Positions 7,156-15,986 of a stretch of 64,000 nt of DNA are shown in pieces. Under the pieces are notes generated by a model, which did no database searches, was not told where the DNA came from, and saw only the letters and a list, made by a program, of their open reading frames with translations. The DNA is taken from contig DASYKY010000021.1 of NCBI GenBank assembly GCA_035995025.1, positions 1 to 64,000 on the forward strand, read 5' to 3'. The stretch is from Actinophytocola sp035995025. GTDB taxonomy: Bacteria > Actinomycetota > Actinomycetes > Mycobacteriales > Pseudonocardiaceae. Every line of letters begins with the position of its first letter. Within the stretch, counting starts at the first letter, position 1. The position numbers were made by a program, and so were the translations under genes.

Positions 7156-9050
7156 ACGTCGCCGCCACCTTCCTCGCGGCCGCCGCGGTGCTCGGCGTGC
7201 TCGCCGCGCTCGCCGGGGCGCTGCCGGACTACGTGCTGAAACCGAACCTGCGCGCACCGGCCGCCGGGTTCGGCACCGCGCTCACGGGCGCGGCCGGCGT
7301 CGTCGCCGGCATCGCCGCGATGACCGGGGACGCCTACACCGCGGACGTCCCGGGGCTGCTCCCGCTCTCCGGCGTCACGATCTCGATCGACGCGCTGTCC
7401 GGGCCGTTCCTCACCGCCGTCGGCGTCGCCGCGGTGGCCGCCGGGGTCTACGCGGTCGGCGACGCGCGCTCCCGCGTGGCGCAGGCGATGACGCCGCTGT
7501 TCGTGGTGGCCATGCTGCTCGTGCCCGCCGCGGGCGGCGTCGGCACGTTCCTCGTCTGCTGGGAGCTCGTCGCGGCCACCTCGCTCGTGCTCGTCCTCGT
7601 CGAGCACCGGCGCAGCCCCGAGGTCGCGGTCGCCGGCCGGTGGTACGCGGCCCTGTCCCAGCTCGGCTTCCTCACTGTCCTCAGTGGACTTCTCATGCTC
7701 GCCGGGCAGGCCGGTGACTCGTTCGCCGCGCTGCGCGACGCGAGCCCGTCGCCCGCCGCGCGCGGCGTCGTGTTCGTGCTGACGCTCGTCGGGTTCGCCG
7801 CCGCGGCCGGTGTCGCGCCGCTGCACATCTGGCTGCCGCGGGCGAACACCGAGGCGCCGAGCGCGGCCGCCGCGCTGATGTCCGCGGCCATGGTGACGCT
7901 CGGCGGCTACGGCATCGTCCGCGTCGGGCTCGACCTGCTCGGCGGCGGCACGCGCTGGTGGTGGCTCGGCGTGCTCGCCCTCGGCGTGCTGTCCGCGGTC
8001 GCCGGGCTGCTGCGCGCGGCGGCCAGCACCGACCTCAAACGCCTGCTCGCCCGCGCCACGATCGGCGGCTCCGGGCTGGTGCTCGTCGGCATCGGCGCGG
8101 CCGGGCTGTTCGCCGCCGCGGGAGACCGGGTGCTGGCCGGCGTGGCGCTGACCGCCGCGCTGTTGCAGGTGCTCGGCCACGCCGCGTACACCGCACTGCT
8201 GTTCCTCGCCACCGGCTCCGTCGTGCGCGCGACCGGCACGCGCGACCTCGAGACGCTCGGCGGGCTGCGCCGCAAGATGCCGGTCACCACGGCGGCGTTC
8301 GGGCTGGGCGCGCTCGCCGCGTCCGCGCTGCCGCCGGGTACCGCTTTCATCTCCGTGTGGCTGCTGGTGCAGGCGCTCGTGCACGTGCCGCCCGGCACCG
8401 GGACGACCGTCGGCGTCGCCGTGCCGGTCGCGCTGGCCGCGGTCGCGCTGTCGGTCGGGCTCGCGGTGGCCGCACTCGGCCGGGCGTTCGGCATCGGCTT
8501 CCTCGCCCGGCCGCGCAGCGCCGCCGCCGAGCAGGCGAGCGAGTCGCCGCCGGTCGTGCTCGCGGGCCTGGGCCTCGCCGGGCTGGCGAGCCTCGTGCTC
8601 GCGCTCGGCCCGACGCTGGTGCTGCCCGCGCTCGGCGAGGCGAGCGCCCTCGCGGTGGGCGGCGGTGATCACACGGTGAGCGGCATCATCACCGTGCAGC
8701 TGGGCGGGATCGCCGGCACGTTCTCCCCGCTGATCGTCACCATCGCGCTGGCCGTGGCGCTCGCCCTGGCCATCGGCGGCGCGCGGCTGCTGTTCCGCAA
8801 CCGCACCCGCCGCGCGGTGTCCACATGGGACGGTGGGGCGGGCCCGCCGCCGCGGCGGGCCACGACGTTCGCCGTCCCGGTCTACGGCGACGGCGGTACC
8901 GAGGGCCGCGTGTGGCGGCCCGCGCTCGCCGCGCTCAACGCGTGGGGGCGGGCCGGGCGGCTGCTCGCCACCGGCAGCGTGCACCGCTACGTCGGCTACG
9001 GCTTCTACGCGGTCTGCGGGCTGCTCGTCGTCCTGGCGGTGACGCGGTGA
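7152..9050 (+). CDS. Proton-translocating antiporter-like subunit (HyfB/NuoL-type)
   Basis: 632 aa polytopic membrane protein with about 14-16 helices across its length. Core motifs of the NuoL/M/N and Mrp antiporter family are present: LHIWLPRANTEAPSAAAALM around residue 225, with conserved His and Lys/Arg positions in later helices (STDLKRLLARATIG, about residue 295). It likely forms part of the ion-pumping membrane arm. Coupled by ATGA to the small-subunit gene upstream and by GTGA to hycD downstream. Family members in this operon type are about 640 aa, so it looks complete. Confidence 0.88.
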   Translation: MNVAATFLAAAAVLGVLAALAGALPDYVLKPNLRAPAAGFGTALTGAAGVVAGIAAMTGDAYTADVPGLLPLSGVTISIDALSGPFLTAVGVAAVAAGVYAVGDARSRVAQAMTPLFVVAMLLVPAAGGVGTFLVCWELVAATSLVLVLVEHRRSPEVAVAGRWYAALSQLGFLTVLSGLLMLAGQAGDSFAALRDASPSPAARGVVFVLTLVGFAAAAGVAPLHIWLPRANTEAPSAAAALMSAAMVTLGGYGIVRVGLDLLGGGTRWWWLGVLALGVLSAVAGLLRAAASTDLKRLLARATIGGSGLVLVGIGAAGLFAAAGDRVLAGVALTAALLQVLGHAAYTALLFLATGSVVRATGTRDLETLGGLRRKMPVTTAAFGLGALAASALPPGTAFISVWLLVQALVHVPPGTGTTVGVAVPVALAAVALSVGLAVAALGRAFGIGFLARPRSAAAEQASESPPVVLAGLGLAGLASLVLALGPTLVLPALGEASALAVGGGDHTVSGIITVQLGGIAGTFSPLIVTIALAVALALAIGGARLLFRNRTRRAVSTWDGGAGPPPRRATTFAVPVYGDGGTEGRVWRPALAALNAWGRAGRLLATGSVHRYVGYGFYAVCGLLVVLAVTR

Positions 9051-9994
9051 ACGTCCTGGGGATCATCGCCGGCGTGGTGCAGCCCGTGCTGCTGCTCGCC
9101 GGCGCGCCGCTGCTGATCGGCGTGCTCGGCTCGGTCCGCGCGCGGCTCGAGGGCCGGATCGGCGCGGGTGTGACGGCGCCCTACCGGGAGCTGCGCAAGC
9201 TGTTCGCCAAGGAGCAGATCGACCCGGGCGGCACCAGCGAGGTGTTCCGCCTCGCGCCGCTGCTGCTGCTCGCCACCACGGTCGTGGTCGCGGTCGTCGC
9301 GCCGTTCGTTGCCTCGCGGCCGGCGATCGGACCGGCCGCGGACCTGTTCGCGGTGGTGGCCCTGCTCGTGCTCGGCGCGGTCGCGCTGGTGCTCGGCGGG
9401 CTCGACACCGGCACCGCGTACGGCGCGCTCGGGGCCGGGCGGCGGCTCACGATCCTGGCGCTCGCCGAGCCCACGCTGCTCGTCGCGATCCTGGCGCTCG
9501 CCACCCGGGCCGGCTCGACCAACCTCGCCACGATCGTCACCGCCACGCTCGACGAGCCGCTGCGGGTGGTCTCGCCGGGCAGCCTGCTCGCCGCCGCGGC
9601 GCTGGTCGTGGCGATCATCGCGGAGACCGGGCGGCGGCCGGTGGACGACCCGGCCTCGCTCGCCGAGGCGACGATGGTGCACGGCGCCGCCGAGCTCGAG
9701 TACGCCGGCCCGGACCTCGCGATCGTGCGGCTGGCGTCCGGGATGCGGCTGGCCGTCATGCTGGGGCTGCTCGCGAACCTGTTCGTGCCGTGGGGGATCG
9801 CGACCTCCGCGGCACCGGTCGCGGTGCTCGTCGGCGTGGTCGCGCTGGTGGTCAAGATCCTCGTGCTCGGCGTGCTGGTGGCCGTCGCCGAAGTGTTCGT
9901 CGCCCGGCTGCGGCTGGTGCGGGTGCCCGAGCTGCTCGCCGGCTCGTTCGTGCTCGCGCTGCTGGCCGTCTCCGCGTCGTTCTTCCTGGCCTGA
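9047..9994 (+). CDS. hycD: Membrane anchor subunit, NuoH/HyfC/HycD-like
   Basis: 315 aa integral membrane protein of the complex I subunit 1 family, which docks the hydrophilic redox arm onto the membrane arm. Diagnostic cytoplasmic loops are present: RARLEGRIGAGVTAPYRELR then KLFAKEQIDP near the N-terminus, and ETGRRPVDDPASLAEATMVH with AELEYAGPDLAI (about 190-225), the loop region that contacts the NuoB/NuoD homologues. GTG start overlaps the preceding stop. Length is that of the mycobacterial homologue. Confidence 0.9.
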   Translation: MNVLGIIAGVVQPVLLLAGAPLLIGVLGSVRARLEGRIGAGVTAPYRELRKLFAKEQIDPGGTSEVFRLAPLLLLATTVVVAVVAPFVASRPAIGPAADLFAVVALLVLGAVALVLGGLDTGTAYGALGAGRRLTILALAEPTLLVAILALATRAGSTNLATIVTATLDEPLRVVSPGSLLAAAALVVAIIAETGRRPVDDPASLAEATMVHGAAELEYAGPDLAIVRLASGMRLAVMLGLLANLFVPWGIATSAAPVAVLVGVVALVVKILVLGVLVAVAEVFVARLRLVRVPELLAGSFVLALLAVSASFFLA

Positions 9995-10011
9995 GGGGAG
10001 GCAGAAACCTC

Positions 10012-10671
10012 ATGACCGACTCGCTGTACACGCAGCTGCTGGACCTGGCCTGTGGTGGCCTGCTGCTGACCGCGGCGCTCGCGCTGTGGCGGGTGCGGCT
10101 AGCCGTGGTGGTGCGGGTGTTCGTGCTGCAGGGCGTGGCGCTCGCGGGGCTCGGCGCGGTGCTCGCGATCCACGACGTGTCCGTGCAGCTGTGGGCGGTG
10201 GCCGCCGGGCTGCTGGTGCTGCGCGCGGGCGTGCTGCCCTGGCTGCTGAGCCGCGCGGCGGCCGGCCAGCCCAAGGCGGCCGCCGCGAAACCCCTGGTGG
10301 CCGGCTCGCTCTCGCTGCTGGCCGCGGCCGCGCTGACGCTGCTGGCGTTCGTGGTGGCCCGGCCGCTGGTGGAGGTGGCGCCGTCCGCGGCGAGCGCGGC
10401 CATCCCGGTCGGCGTGGCCGCCGTACTGATCGGCTTCTTCGTGCTGGCCACCCGCCGGGGCGCGCTGCCGCAGCTGGCCGGGCTGCTGCTGATGGACAAC
10501 GGGATCACCGCCGTCGCACTGCTCACCGGTGCCGGGCTCGCGCTGCTGGTGCAGGTGAGCGTCGCGCTGGACCTGCTGCTGGTGCTGGTGATCCTGCAGC
10601 TGTCCGCCACGCGCACGCGGGAGACCGTCGGCGACACCGACTTCGACGAGCTGCGGGAGTTGCGGGACTGA
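10012..10671 (+). CDS. hycP: HyfE/HycP-like membrane subunit
   Basis: 219 aa, almost wholly hydrophobic with about seven membrane helices and a short charged C-terminus (TRETVGDTDFDELRELRD). Family members are thought to be equivalent to NuoK plus additional helices. The membrane Glu/Asp residues typical of small ion-translocating subunits are sparse. GGGGAGG lies 12 bp before the ATG. It is followed by a 76-bp gap holding a repeated GAGCTTGCGAG motif, the only non-coupled junction besides its own start in the operon. Confidence 0.82.
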   Translation: MTDSLYTQLLDLACGGLLLTAALALWRVRLAVVVRVFVLQGVALAGLGAVLAIHDVSVQLWAVAAGLLVLRAGVLPWLLSRAAAGQPKAAAAKPLVAGSLSLLAAAALTLLAFVVARPLVEVAPSAASAAIPVGVAAVLIGFFVLATRRGALPQLAGLLLMDNGITAVALLTGAGLALLVQVSVALDLLLVLVILQLSATRTRETVGDTDFDELRELRD

Positions 10672-10679
10672 TCATGAGC

Positions 10680-10739
10680 GAGCTTGCGAGCGAATCAATG
10701 TCACAGGGCGACCGCGAGCGGCGCGACGGAGCTTGCGAG
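10680..10739. repeat. Short interspersed-type repeat between hycP and hycQ
   Basis: The 11-mer GAGCTTGCGAG occurs at 10680-10690 and again at 10729-10739 inside the only real gap of the operon. From 10674 the sequence is also open for 25 codons (MSELASES..., ending at 10751 over the hycQ start). The motif resembles short repeats scattered in actinobacterial genomes, so I treat it as an inserted repeat, not a gene. Confidence 0.55.
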
Positions 10740-10747
10740 GGGGAGTC

Positions 10748-12166
10748 GTGACCGTCTTCATGTTCGCGCCGCTCGCGGTTCCGCTGCTCGCCGCGATCGC
10801 GTACGCGGCGCTCGGCTGGCGTACGGCCACCGCATGGGCCGGTGCGGTCAGCGCGGTCCTGGTGCTGGCCGCCGCGGTCGGCGTCGCCGTCCAGGTGGTG
10901 GACGCGGGGGAGTTCAGTGCCGCTGGCGGGGTGCTGCGGGCCGACGCGCTGACCGCGTTCCTGCTGCTGGTGGTCGGCGCGGTGGCGGTGCTCGCGACCG
11001 TCGCCACGCCCGCGCACCTGGCCGCCGAGCTCGAGGCGGGCCGGGCCACCGAGCGGACCGCGCGCTGGCACTGCACGGCCGTCCAGCTGCTGATCGGGGT
11101 GCTGGCGCTGGCCGTGCTCGCCGCGGACCTCGGCGTGCTGGTCGCCGGGATCGAGGCGGCCGTGCTCGCCACCGGGTTCCTCGTCGGGCAGGGTGCGAGC
11201 CGCGCGGCCGCCGAGGCGGCGTGGAAGCTGGTGGTCGTCTGCTCGGCCGGGCTTGCGCTCGCGCTGCTCGGCACGGTGCTCCTCGCGTACGTCGGGTCCG
11301 ATGTGGACGGTATGCGGATCGCGGTGGTGCTGCTGGTGGTCGGGTTCGGCGCGCTGGCCGGGCTCGCGCCGCTGCACGCGTGGTCGCCCGACGCGCACGG
11401 CCAGGCCCCGGCGCCGGTGGCGGCCCTGCTGTCCGGCGCGTTGCTGTCGGTCGCCGCCTACGCGCTGCTGCGGGTGAAGGCGCTCTCCGACGTCGCGCTC
11501 GGGATCACGTTCGGCCGGGTGCTGCTGGCCGCGCTCGCGGTCGTGTCGCTGCTCGTCGCCGCCTCGCTGCTGCTGGCCCAGCGGGACTACCAGCGGATGC
11601 TGGCCTACTCCAGCACCGGCCAGCTCGGCCTGGTCGCGCTCGGCGCGGCCATCGGCGGCCCGCTCGCGCTCGCCGCCGTGCTGCTGCACCTGCTCGGCCA
11701 CGGGCTGACGAAGGCCGTGCTGTTCCTCGGCGCCGGGCGGATCCGTCAGGTCACCGGCACCAGCCGGGTCGACGGCGTGCGCGGGCTCGCCGCCCGCCAC
11801 CCGATGCTGGCCGGCACGTTCGGGGCAGGCGTGCTGGCGCTGCTCGGGCTGCCGCCGTTCAGCCTGTTCGCGAGCGGGCTGGGCATCGCGCGCGCCGGGT
11901 TCGCCGCCGGGCTCGGCTGGCTCGTCGCGCCCGTGCTCGTGCTGGTGCTGGCGATCGCCGTCGCGCTGATCGCGCACACCAGCCGGATGCTGCTGGGCGA
12001 GCCGCCGGACAGCCCGGGCGCGGCCACCGGGACCGTTCGGCTGCCCGGGTCCACGACGGCCGCGCTGCTCGGCGGGCTCGTGGTGTGCGCCGCCGCCGGG
12101 ATCGCCGCCGAACCGCTGGCCACCCTGCTGCGGCTGGCCGCCGACACGCTTGTGGGGACACCATGA
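10748..12166 (+). CDS. hycQ: HyfF/HycQ-like antiporter-type membrane subunit
   Basis: 472 aa membrane protein of the NuoN/NuoM family, second large antiporter-like subunit of the complex, with about 12-14 helices. The family loop is PLHAWSPDAHGQAPAPVAAL (about residue 210), and the later lysine-bearing segment is LLAQRDYQRMLAYSSTGQLG with HLLGHGLTKAVLFLGAGRI. GTG 10748 has GGGGGAG upstream. The stop overlaps the hycE start (ATGA). Likely contributes a second ion channel. Confidence 0.88.
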   Translation: MTVFMFAPLAVPLLAAIAYAALGWRTATAWAGAVSAVLVLAAAVGVAVQVVDAGEFSAAGGVLRADALTAFLLLVVGAVAVLATVATPAHLAAELEAGRATERTARWHCTAVQLLIGVLALAVLAADLGVLVAGIEAAVLATGFLVGQGASRAAAEAAWKLVVVCSAGLALALLGTVLLAYVGSDVDGMRIAVVLLVVGFGALAGLAPLHAWSPDAHGQAPAPVAALLSGALLSVAAYALLRVKALSDVALGITFGRVLLAALAVVSLLVAASLLLAQRDYQRMLAYSSTGQLGLVALGAAIGGPLALAAVLLHLLGHGLTKAVLFLGAGRIRQVTGTSRVDGVRGLAARHPMLAGTFGAGVLALLGLPPFSLFASGLGIARAGFAAGLGWLVAPVLVLVLAIAVALIAHTSRMLLGEPPDSPGAATGTVRLPGSTTAALLGGLVVCAAAGIAAEPLATLLRLAADTLVGTP

Positions 12167-13677
12167 CCGCACAGATCGCGCCCACCCCCGGCCCGCCCGG
12201 CGAGCCCGTCGGCACCAACCGCACGGCGCTCACGATCAGCCCGGACGACCTGCCGGCCCGCGCCCGGTCGTTGCTGGACAAGGGATACCGCGTCGCGCTG
12301 ATCGCCGGCCACGAGGACATCGGCGGCATCGGGCTGCACGCGGTGTACCTGTTCACCGCCGCCGACCCGGACCGCCGGGTCGAGCTGCAGGTCCCGGTGC
12401 CGCGGGACAGGCCGGCCGTGCCGAGCCTGGCGGGCCTGTCCGCGCTCGCCGGCCGTTTCGAGCGGGAGATGCACGACCTGTTCGGCATCGTGACGCTCGG
12501 CCACCCCATGCCGCGCCGGCTCGTCCGGCACGGGCACTGGCCGCGCGGCTGGTACCCGATGCTCGCCGCCGCGGGAGAGCCACCGGAGTTCGCCGGCGCC
12601 GAGGTGTCGGCCCCGGTCGACGAGGCGGAGGTGTCGCTCGGCCCGGTGCGCGACGGCGTGACCGAGCCGGCCCGGTTCCGGCTGGCCGTGGACGGTGAGC
12701 GGGTGCGCTCGGTCAGCGGCCGGCTCTGGTACGCCCACAAGGGGATCGAGCGGATGTTCCACGGCCGCACGCCCACGCGGGCGGTCGAGCTGACCGAGCG
12801 GATCTCCGGCGACACGGCCGTCGGCCACACGCTGGCGTTCTGCCTCGCGGTCGAGGACGCCAACCGGCACCCGGTGTCGCCGGACGTGCAGCGGATCCGC
12901 GCGGTGCTGCTGGAGCTGGAGCGGTTGTACAACCACGCCGCCGACCTCGGCGGCCTGTGCGGCGACGCCGGCCACGGGGTGCTCGACGCACAGGCCCAGC
13001 GCGTCCGCGAGGAGCTGCTGCGCATCAACGACGCGGTGACCGGCCACCGCCTGCTGCGCGGCGCTGTCCACCCCGGCGGCGTGATCGTGCGCCGGCTGCC
13101 CGACCCCGCGCGGCTCGCCTCGCTCGCCGCGGAGGTGGCGTCGCTGGTCGAGCTGGCGCTGGAGAGCAGCGTCGTGGTCGACCGGTTCACCGGCGTGGCC
13201 GTGCTGAGCGCCGAGCAGGCCGCGGAGCACAGCGCGCTGGGCTTCGTGGCCCGGGCCAGCGGCGTGACCGTCGACGCCCGCCACGACCACCCCTTCCTGC
13301 CCGCCGACCTGCCCCGCGCGTACGAGAACACCGACGGCGACGTGCTCGCCCGCTTCCTGGCGCGCGCCGCGGAGTTCGCCGACTCGGTGCGGCTGATCGC
13401 GGCACTCACCGAGGACGGCTTCGGCTACTCGGTCGAACCGCCGCTCGCCCTGCGCACGGAGCGCACCACGGGCGTGGGCATCGTGGAGGGCTGGCGCGGC
13501 ACGATCGTGCACCGGGTGGAGCTGTCCGCCGAGGGCACGCTGACCCGCGCGAAGATCGTCGACCCGAGCTTCGTGAACTGGGCCGCACTGCCACTCGCGC
13601 TGACCGGCATCGACGTGGCGGACTTCCCGCTGGCAAACCGCAGCTTCAATCTCTCGCTGGCCGGCAACGACCTCTAG
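12163..13677 (+). CDS. hycE: HycE-like large subunit (NuoC-NuoD fusion) lacking nickel ligands
   Basis: 504 aa peripheral subunit. Residues 1-140 are a NuoC-like 30 kDa domain (REMHDLFGI), and residues about 165-504 are a NuoD/hydrogenase large-subunit domain (GRLWYAHKGIERMFHGR). In true [NiFe] enzymes the metal is held by two CxxC pairs. Here the first motif is R213-I-S-G-D217 (no Cys) and the second is D467-P-S-F-V-N-W, so none of the four ligands is present. The C-terminal NRSFNLSLAGNDL motif is kept. It therefore cannot be a conventional hydrogenase. It may reduce or oxidise a quinone-like or other substrate in the equivalent cavity (inference). Last gene of the operon. Confidence 0.9.
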   Translation: MTAQIAPTPGPPGEPVGTNRTALTISPDDLPARARSLLDKGYRVALIAGHEDIGGIGLHAVYLFTAADPDRRVELQVPVPRDRPAVPSLAGLSALAGRFEREMHDLFGIVTLGHPMPRRLVRHGHWPRGWYPMLAAAGEPPEFAGAEVSAPVDEAEVSLGPVRDGVTEPARFRLAVDGERVRSVSGRLWYAHKGIERMFHGRTPTRAVELTERISGDTAVGHTLAFCLAVEDANRHPVSPDVQRIRAVLLELERLYNHAADLGGLCGDAGHGVLDAQAQRVREELLRINDAVTGHRLLRGAVHPGGVIVRRLPDPARLASLAAEVASLVELALESSVVVDRFTGVAVLSAEQAAEHSALGFVARASGVTVDARHDHPFLPADLPRAYENTDGDVLARFLARAAEFADSVRLIAALTEDGFGYSVEPPLALRTERTTGVGIVEGWRGTIVHRVELSAEGTLTRAKIVDPSFVNWAALPLALTGIDVADFPLANRSFNLSLAGNDL

Positions 13678-13709
13678 TCACGTCGTATTCGGGAAAGCCG
13701 CGGCCGGGT

Positions 13710-14351
13710 TCAGGATGCGCTGTCGTCCGGGAACTGAGCTGTGTAGCCCAGGCTCTTGAACATGCCGGTCAGCATCGTGCGGGTGTTCTTCTCCGCGCGT
13801 TGGGTGAGGCTCGCGTCCGTCGCGGCGGCGGACATCTTCTTCTCCGCCATCACATAGAACTCCTGCTGGTCCTCTGCTCCGAAGAGCGACGAGATCCGGT
13901 CCCACACGCCGCGTTCCTGGGAGTACAGGTACGTCTTCTTCTGGTCGATGTTCGGCTTGTCCAGCTTCGCCTCGGGCAGCCGTACCCGCACGGTGTGCTT
14001 CTTGCTGTCGACGGTGAGCGCCTTCTCGGTCAGGTCGCCGAAGTCGACGTAGGCGTCCACCGACCCGGCGGCCACGAAGAGCGTGCGGCTGCCGGCGATG
14101 ACGTCCGGCACCCACGACACGTCGTGCTCGAGGTCCACCACGACCTGGAAGTTTCCCTCCGCGGCGTGGTACTCGCTCAGGTCGCGGACCGACTGGAGGA
14201 GCGCAGGCTGGCTGCGGTCGATCTCCTCCTCGTGGAACGGGTTCAGCGCGGGCAGCTTGCTGACCAGGAACAGCACGCCGGCAACGATGACGACGACGAT
14301 ACCGACCGCGCGCCCCACCCTCCACAATGGACTGAGGGGTGTGTCTGGCAT
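13710..14351 (-). CDS. DUF4230-type membrane-anchored protein
   Basis: 213 aa. One N-terminal membrane helix (about residues 14-32) is followed by an extracytoplasmic domain resembling DUF4230: ALLQSVRDLSEYHAAEGNFQ, then TLFVAAGSVDAYVDFGDL and VRVRLPEAKLDKPNID. Function of the family is unknown. ATG 14351 has a good Shine-Dalgarno (GAGGAGG). It converges on hycE with a 32-bp gap and no obvious hairpin. GC is a little lower than its neighbours. Confidence 0.75.
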   Translation of the reverse strand: MPDTPLSPLWRVGRAVGIVVVIVAGVLFLVSKLPALNPFHEEEIDRSQPALLQSVRDLSEYHAAEGNFQVVVDLEHDVSWVPDVIAGSRTLFVAAGSVDAYVDFGDLTEKALTVDSKKHTVRVRLPEAKLDKPNIDQKKTYLYSQERGVWDRISSLFGAEDQQEFYVMAEKKMSAAATDASLTQRAEKNTRTMLTGMFKSLGYTAQFPDDSAS

Positions 14352-14414
14352 GTCGACCTCCTCACCCCACGAGTTTTTCACGGCGGGGGACGGGTCGCTC
14401 AACGGCGCGCGGGG

Positions 14415-15911
14415 TCAGCCGTCGCCGTAGGTGGCCCGCAGCGCGCCTTTCAGCAGCTTTCCCGACGCGGTGCGGGGTAACTCGTCGGCGAGCACCACCG
14501 ACGCCGGGACCTTGTACCTCGCGATCCGCTCGGCCAGGAACTCGCGCAGCTCGGCCTCGGTGAGGCGGGCCCCGTCGCGCACCACCACGACCGCCCGGCC
14601 GACCTCGCCCCACCGCTCGTGCGCGACACCGATGACCGCACAGTCCGCGACCGCCGGGTGCTGGTGGATCGCGTCCTCGACCTCGGCCGGGTAGACGTTC
14701 TCGCCGCCGGAGATGATGAGGTCCTTGATGCGGTCGCGGATGTAGAGGTACCCCTCGTCGTCGGCCACCGCCACGTCGCCGGTGCGCAGCCAGCCGTCCG
14801 CGGACAGCACGGCGGCGGTCTCGGCGGGCCTGTCCCAGTACCCCGGCATGACGTTCGGGCCGTGCAGGATCACCTCGCCCGGCTCGCCCACCGCGACGTC
14901 GGCCCCCTCGCCGTCGACCACCCGCACGTCGGTGAAGAAGCACGGCGTGCCCGCGGAGCCCGCCTTGCGCCTGCTCTCCCCGGCGCGCAGGAACAACGCG
15001 CTCGGCGCCGACTCGGTGAGGCCGTAGCCCTGCAGGAACGTCAGGCCGCGCTCCTGGTAGGTGCTGATGACCCGCTCGGGCACGGGCGCGCCGCCGCAGA
15101 TCATCGTGCGCACCGACGACAGGTCGGCGTCCGCCCAGCCCGGTGCGGCGGCGATGGCCTGGAACATCGCGGGCACGCCGAACAGGTAGGTGACGCGGTG
15201 CTCGGCGATCAGCTCGAGCGTGCGCCCGGGGTCGAACGTGGCCATCAGCACGACCGTGCCGCCCTTGAGCAGCGTCGGCAGCACGGTCTGGTTGAGCGCG
15301 GCGACGTGGAACATCGGCGCGTTGACCAGCGTGACCTCGTCGCCCGCGAGGTCGACGTCGATGAGCACGTTGAAGCTGTTCCAGTGGATGTTGGCGTGGG
15401 ACAGCGCCGCGCCCTTCGGGTGCCCGGTGGTGCCCGAGGTGTACATGACGACGGCGATGTCCTCCTGGTCGACCGGCTCGTCGATCGGGTCCTCTGGCGC
15501 GTCGGCCAGCAGCTCGTCGTAGGCGTCGAAGTCGAGCACGTGCCGCACGGCCGGGCGCACGGCGTCCGCGGTCGCGCGGTGGCCGGGCGCGTGCACGAGC
15601 ACGGTCGTGCCGCTGTCGCCGAGGATGTAGGCGAGCTCCGCCGGCGCGAGGCGGGCGTTGAGCGGCAGGAAGATCGCGCCGAGCTGGCCGGCCCCGAAGA
15701 GGACCTCGAGGAAGTAGGGATGGTTCGGTCCGAGGAAGGCGACGCGGTCGCCGCCGCCGACGTCGAGCCGGGCCAGCGCGTGCGCGAACCTGGTGCTGCG
15801 CAGGTGAAGCTGCCGGTATGTCCACTCGCGACCATCGGCCACGACCGCCGGGCGGCCGGGCGACATCCGGGCACGGCGGGCGGTCCAGGATCCGATGCCT
15901 TGGTTGCGCAT
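14415..15911 (-). CDS. Long/medium-chain acyl-CoA synthetase (FadD family)
   Basis: 498 aa adenylate-forming enzyme that activates a carboxylic acid to acyl-AMP and then acyl-CoA. The P-loop is YTSGTTGHPKGAALSH (about 160), then QGYGLTESAPSA (about 300), GWLRTGDVAV (about 375), GGENVYPAEVED and the C-terminal catalytic lysine in LPRTASGKLLKGAL. Size is like M. tuberculosis FadD13. ATG 15911. A perfect palindrome at 15971-15986 lies 60 bp upstream and is probably its operator. Substrate cannot be told from sequence. Confidence 0.9.
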   Translation of the reverse strand: MRNQGIGSWTARRARMSPGRPAVVADGREWTYRQLHLRSTRFAHALARLDVGGGDRVAFLGPNHPYFLEVLFGAGQLGAIFLPLNARLAPAELAYILGDSGTTVLVHAPGHRATADAVRPAVRHVLDFDAYDELLADAPEDPIDEPVDQEDIAVVMYTSGTTGHPKGAALSHANIHWNSFNVLIDVDLAGDEVTLVNAPMFHVAALNQTVLPTLLKGGTVVLMATFDPGRTLELIAEHRVTYLFGVPAMFQAIAAAPGWADADLSSVRTMICGGAPVPERVISTYQERGLTFLQGYGLTESAPSALFLRAGESRRKAGSAGTPCFFTDVRVVDGEGADVAVGEPGEVILHGPNVMPGYWDRPAETAAVLSADGWLRTGDVAVADDEGYLYIRDRIKDLIISGGENVYPAEVEDAIHQHPAVADCAVIGVAHERWGEVGRAVVVVRDGARLTEAELREFLAERIARYKVPASVVLADELPRTASGKLLKGALRATYGDG

Positions 15912-15970
15912 GGGCGACCTTGTACCACACGGCGGAGTCCGGAACGGGCGCGCGACCGGCCGGTCGTCGG

Positions 15971-15986
15971 TAGCAAGCGCTTGCTA
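15971..15986. promoter_or_regulatory. Perfect 16-bp palindromic operator upstream of fadD-like gene
   Basis: TAGCAAGCGCTTGCTA reads the same on both strands. It lies 60 bp upstream of the acyl-CoA synthetase start, where a promoter is expected. The AGCAAGCGCTTGCT core is the style of site bound by TetR-family lipid-metabolism regulators in actinobacteria. No such regulator is adjacent, so it would act in trans. Confidence 0.7.

Noticed and set aside
10674..10751. A 25-aa peptide gene between hycP and hycQ.
   Set aside because: The sequence is built from a repeated GAGCTTGCGAG motif, the translation is low complexity, and no Shine-Dalgarno precedes the ATG.
6670..13677. Calling the operon a hydrogenase or genuine formate hydrogenlyase.
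   Set aside because: No nickel-binding cysteines in the large subunit and no formate dehydrogenase gene in the window.
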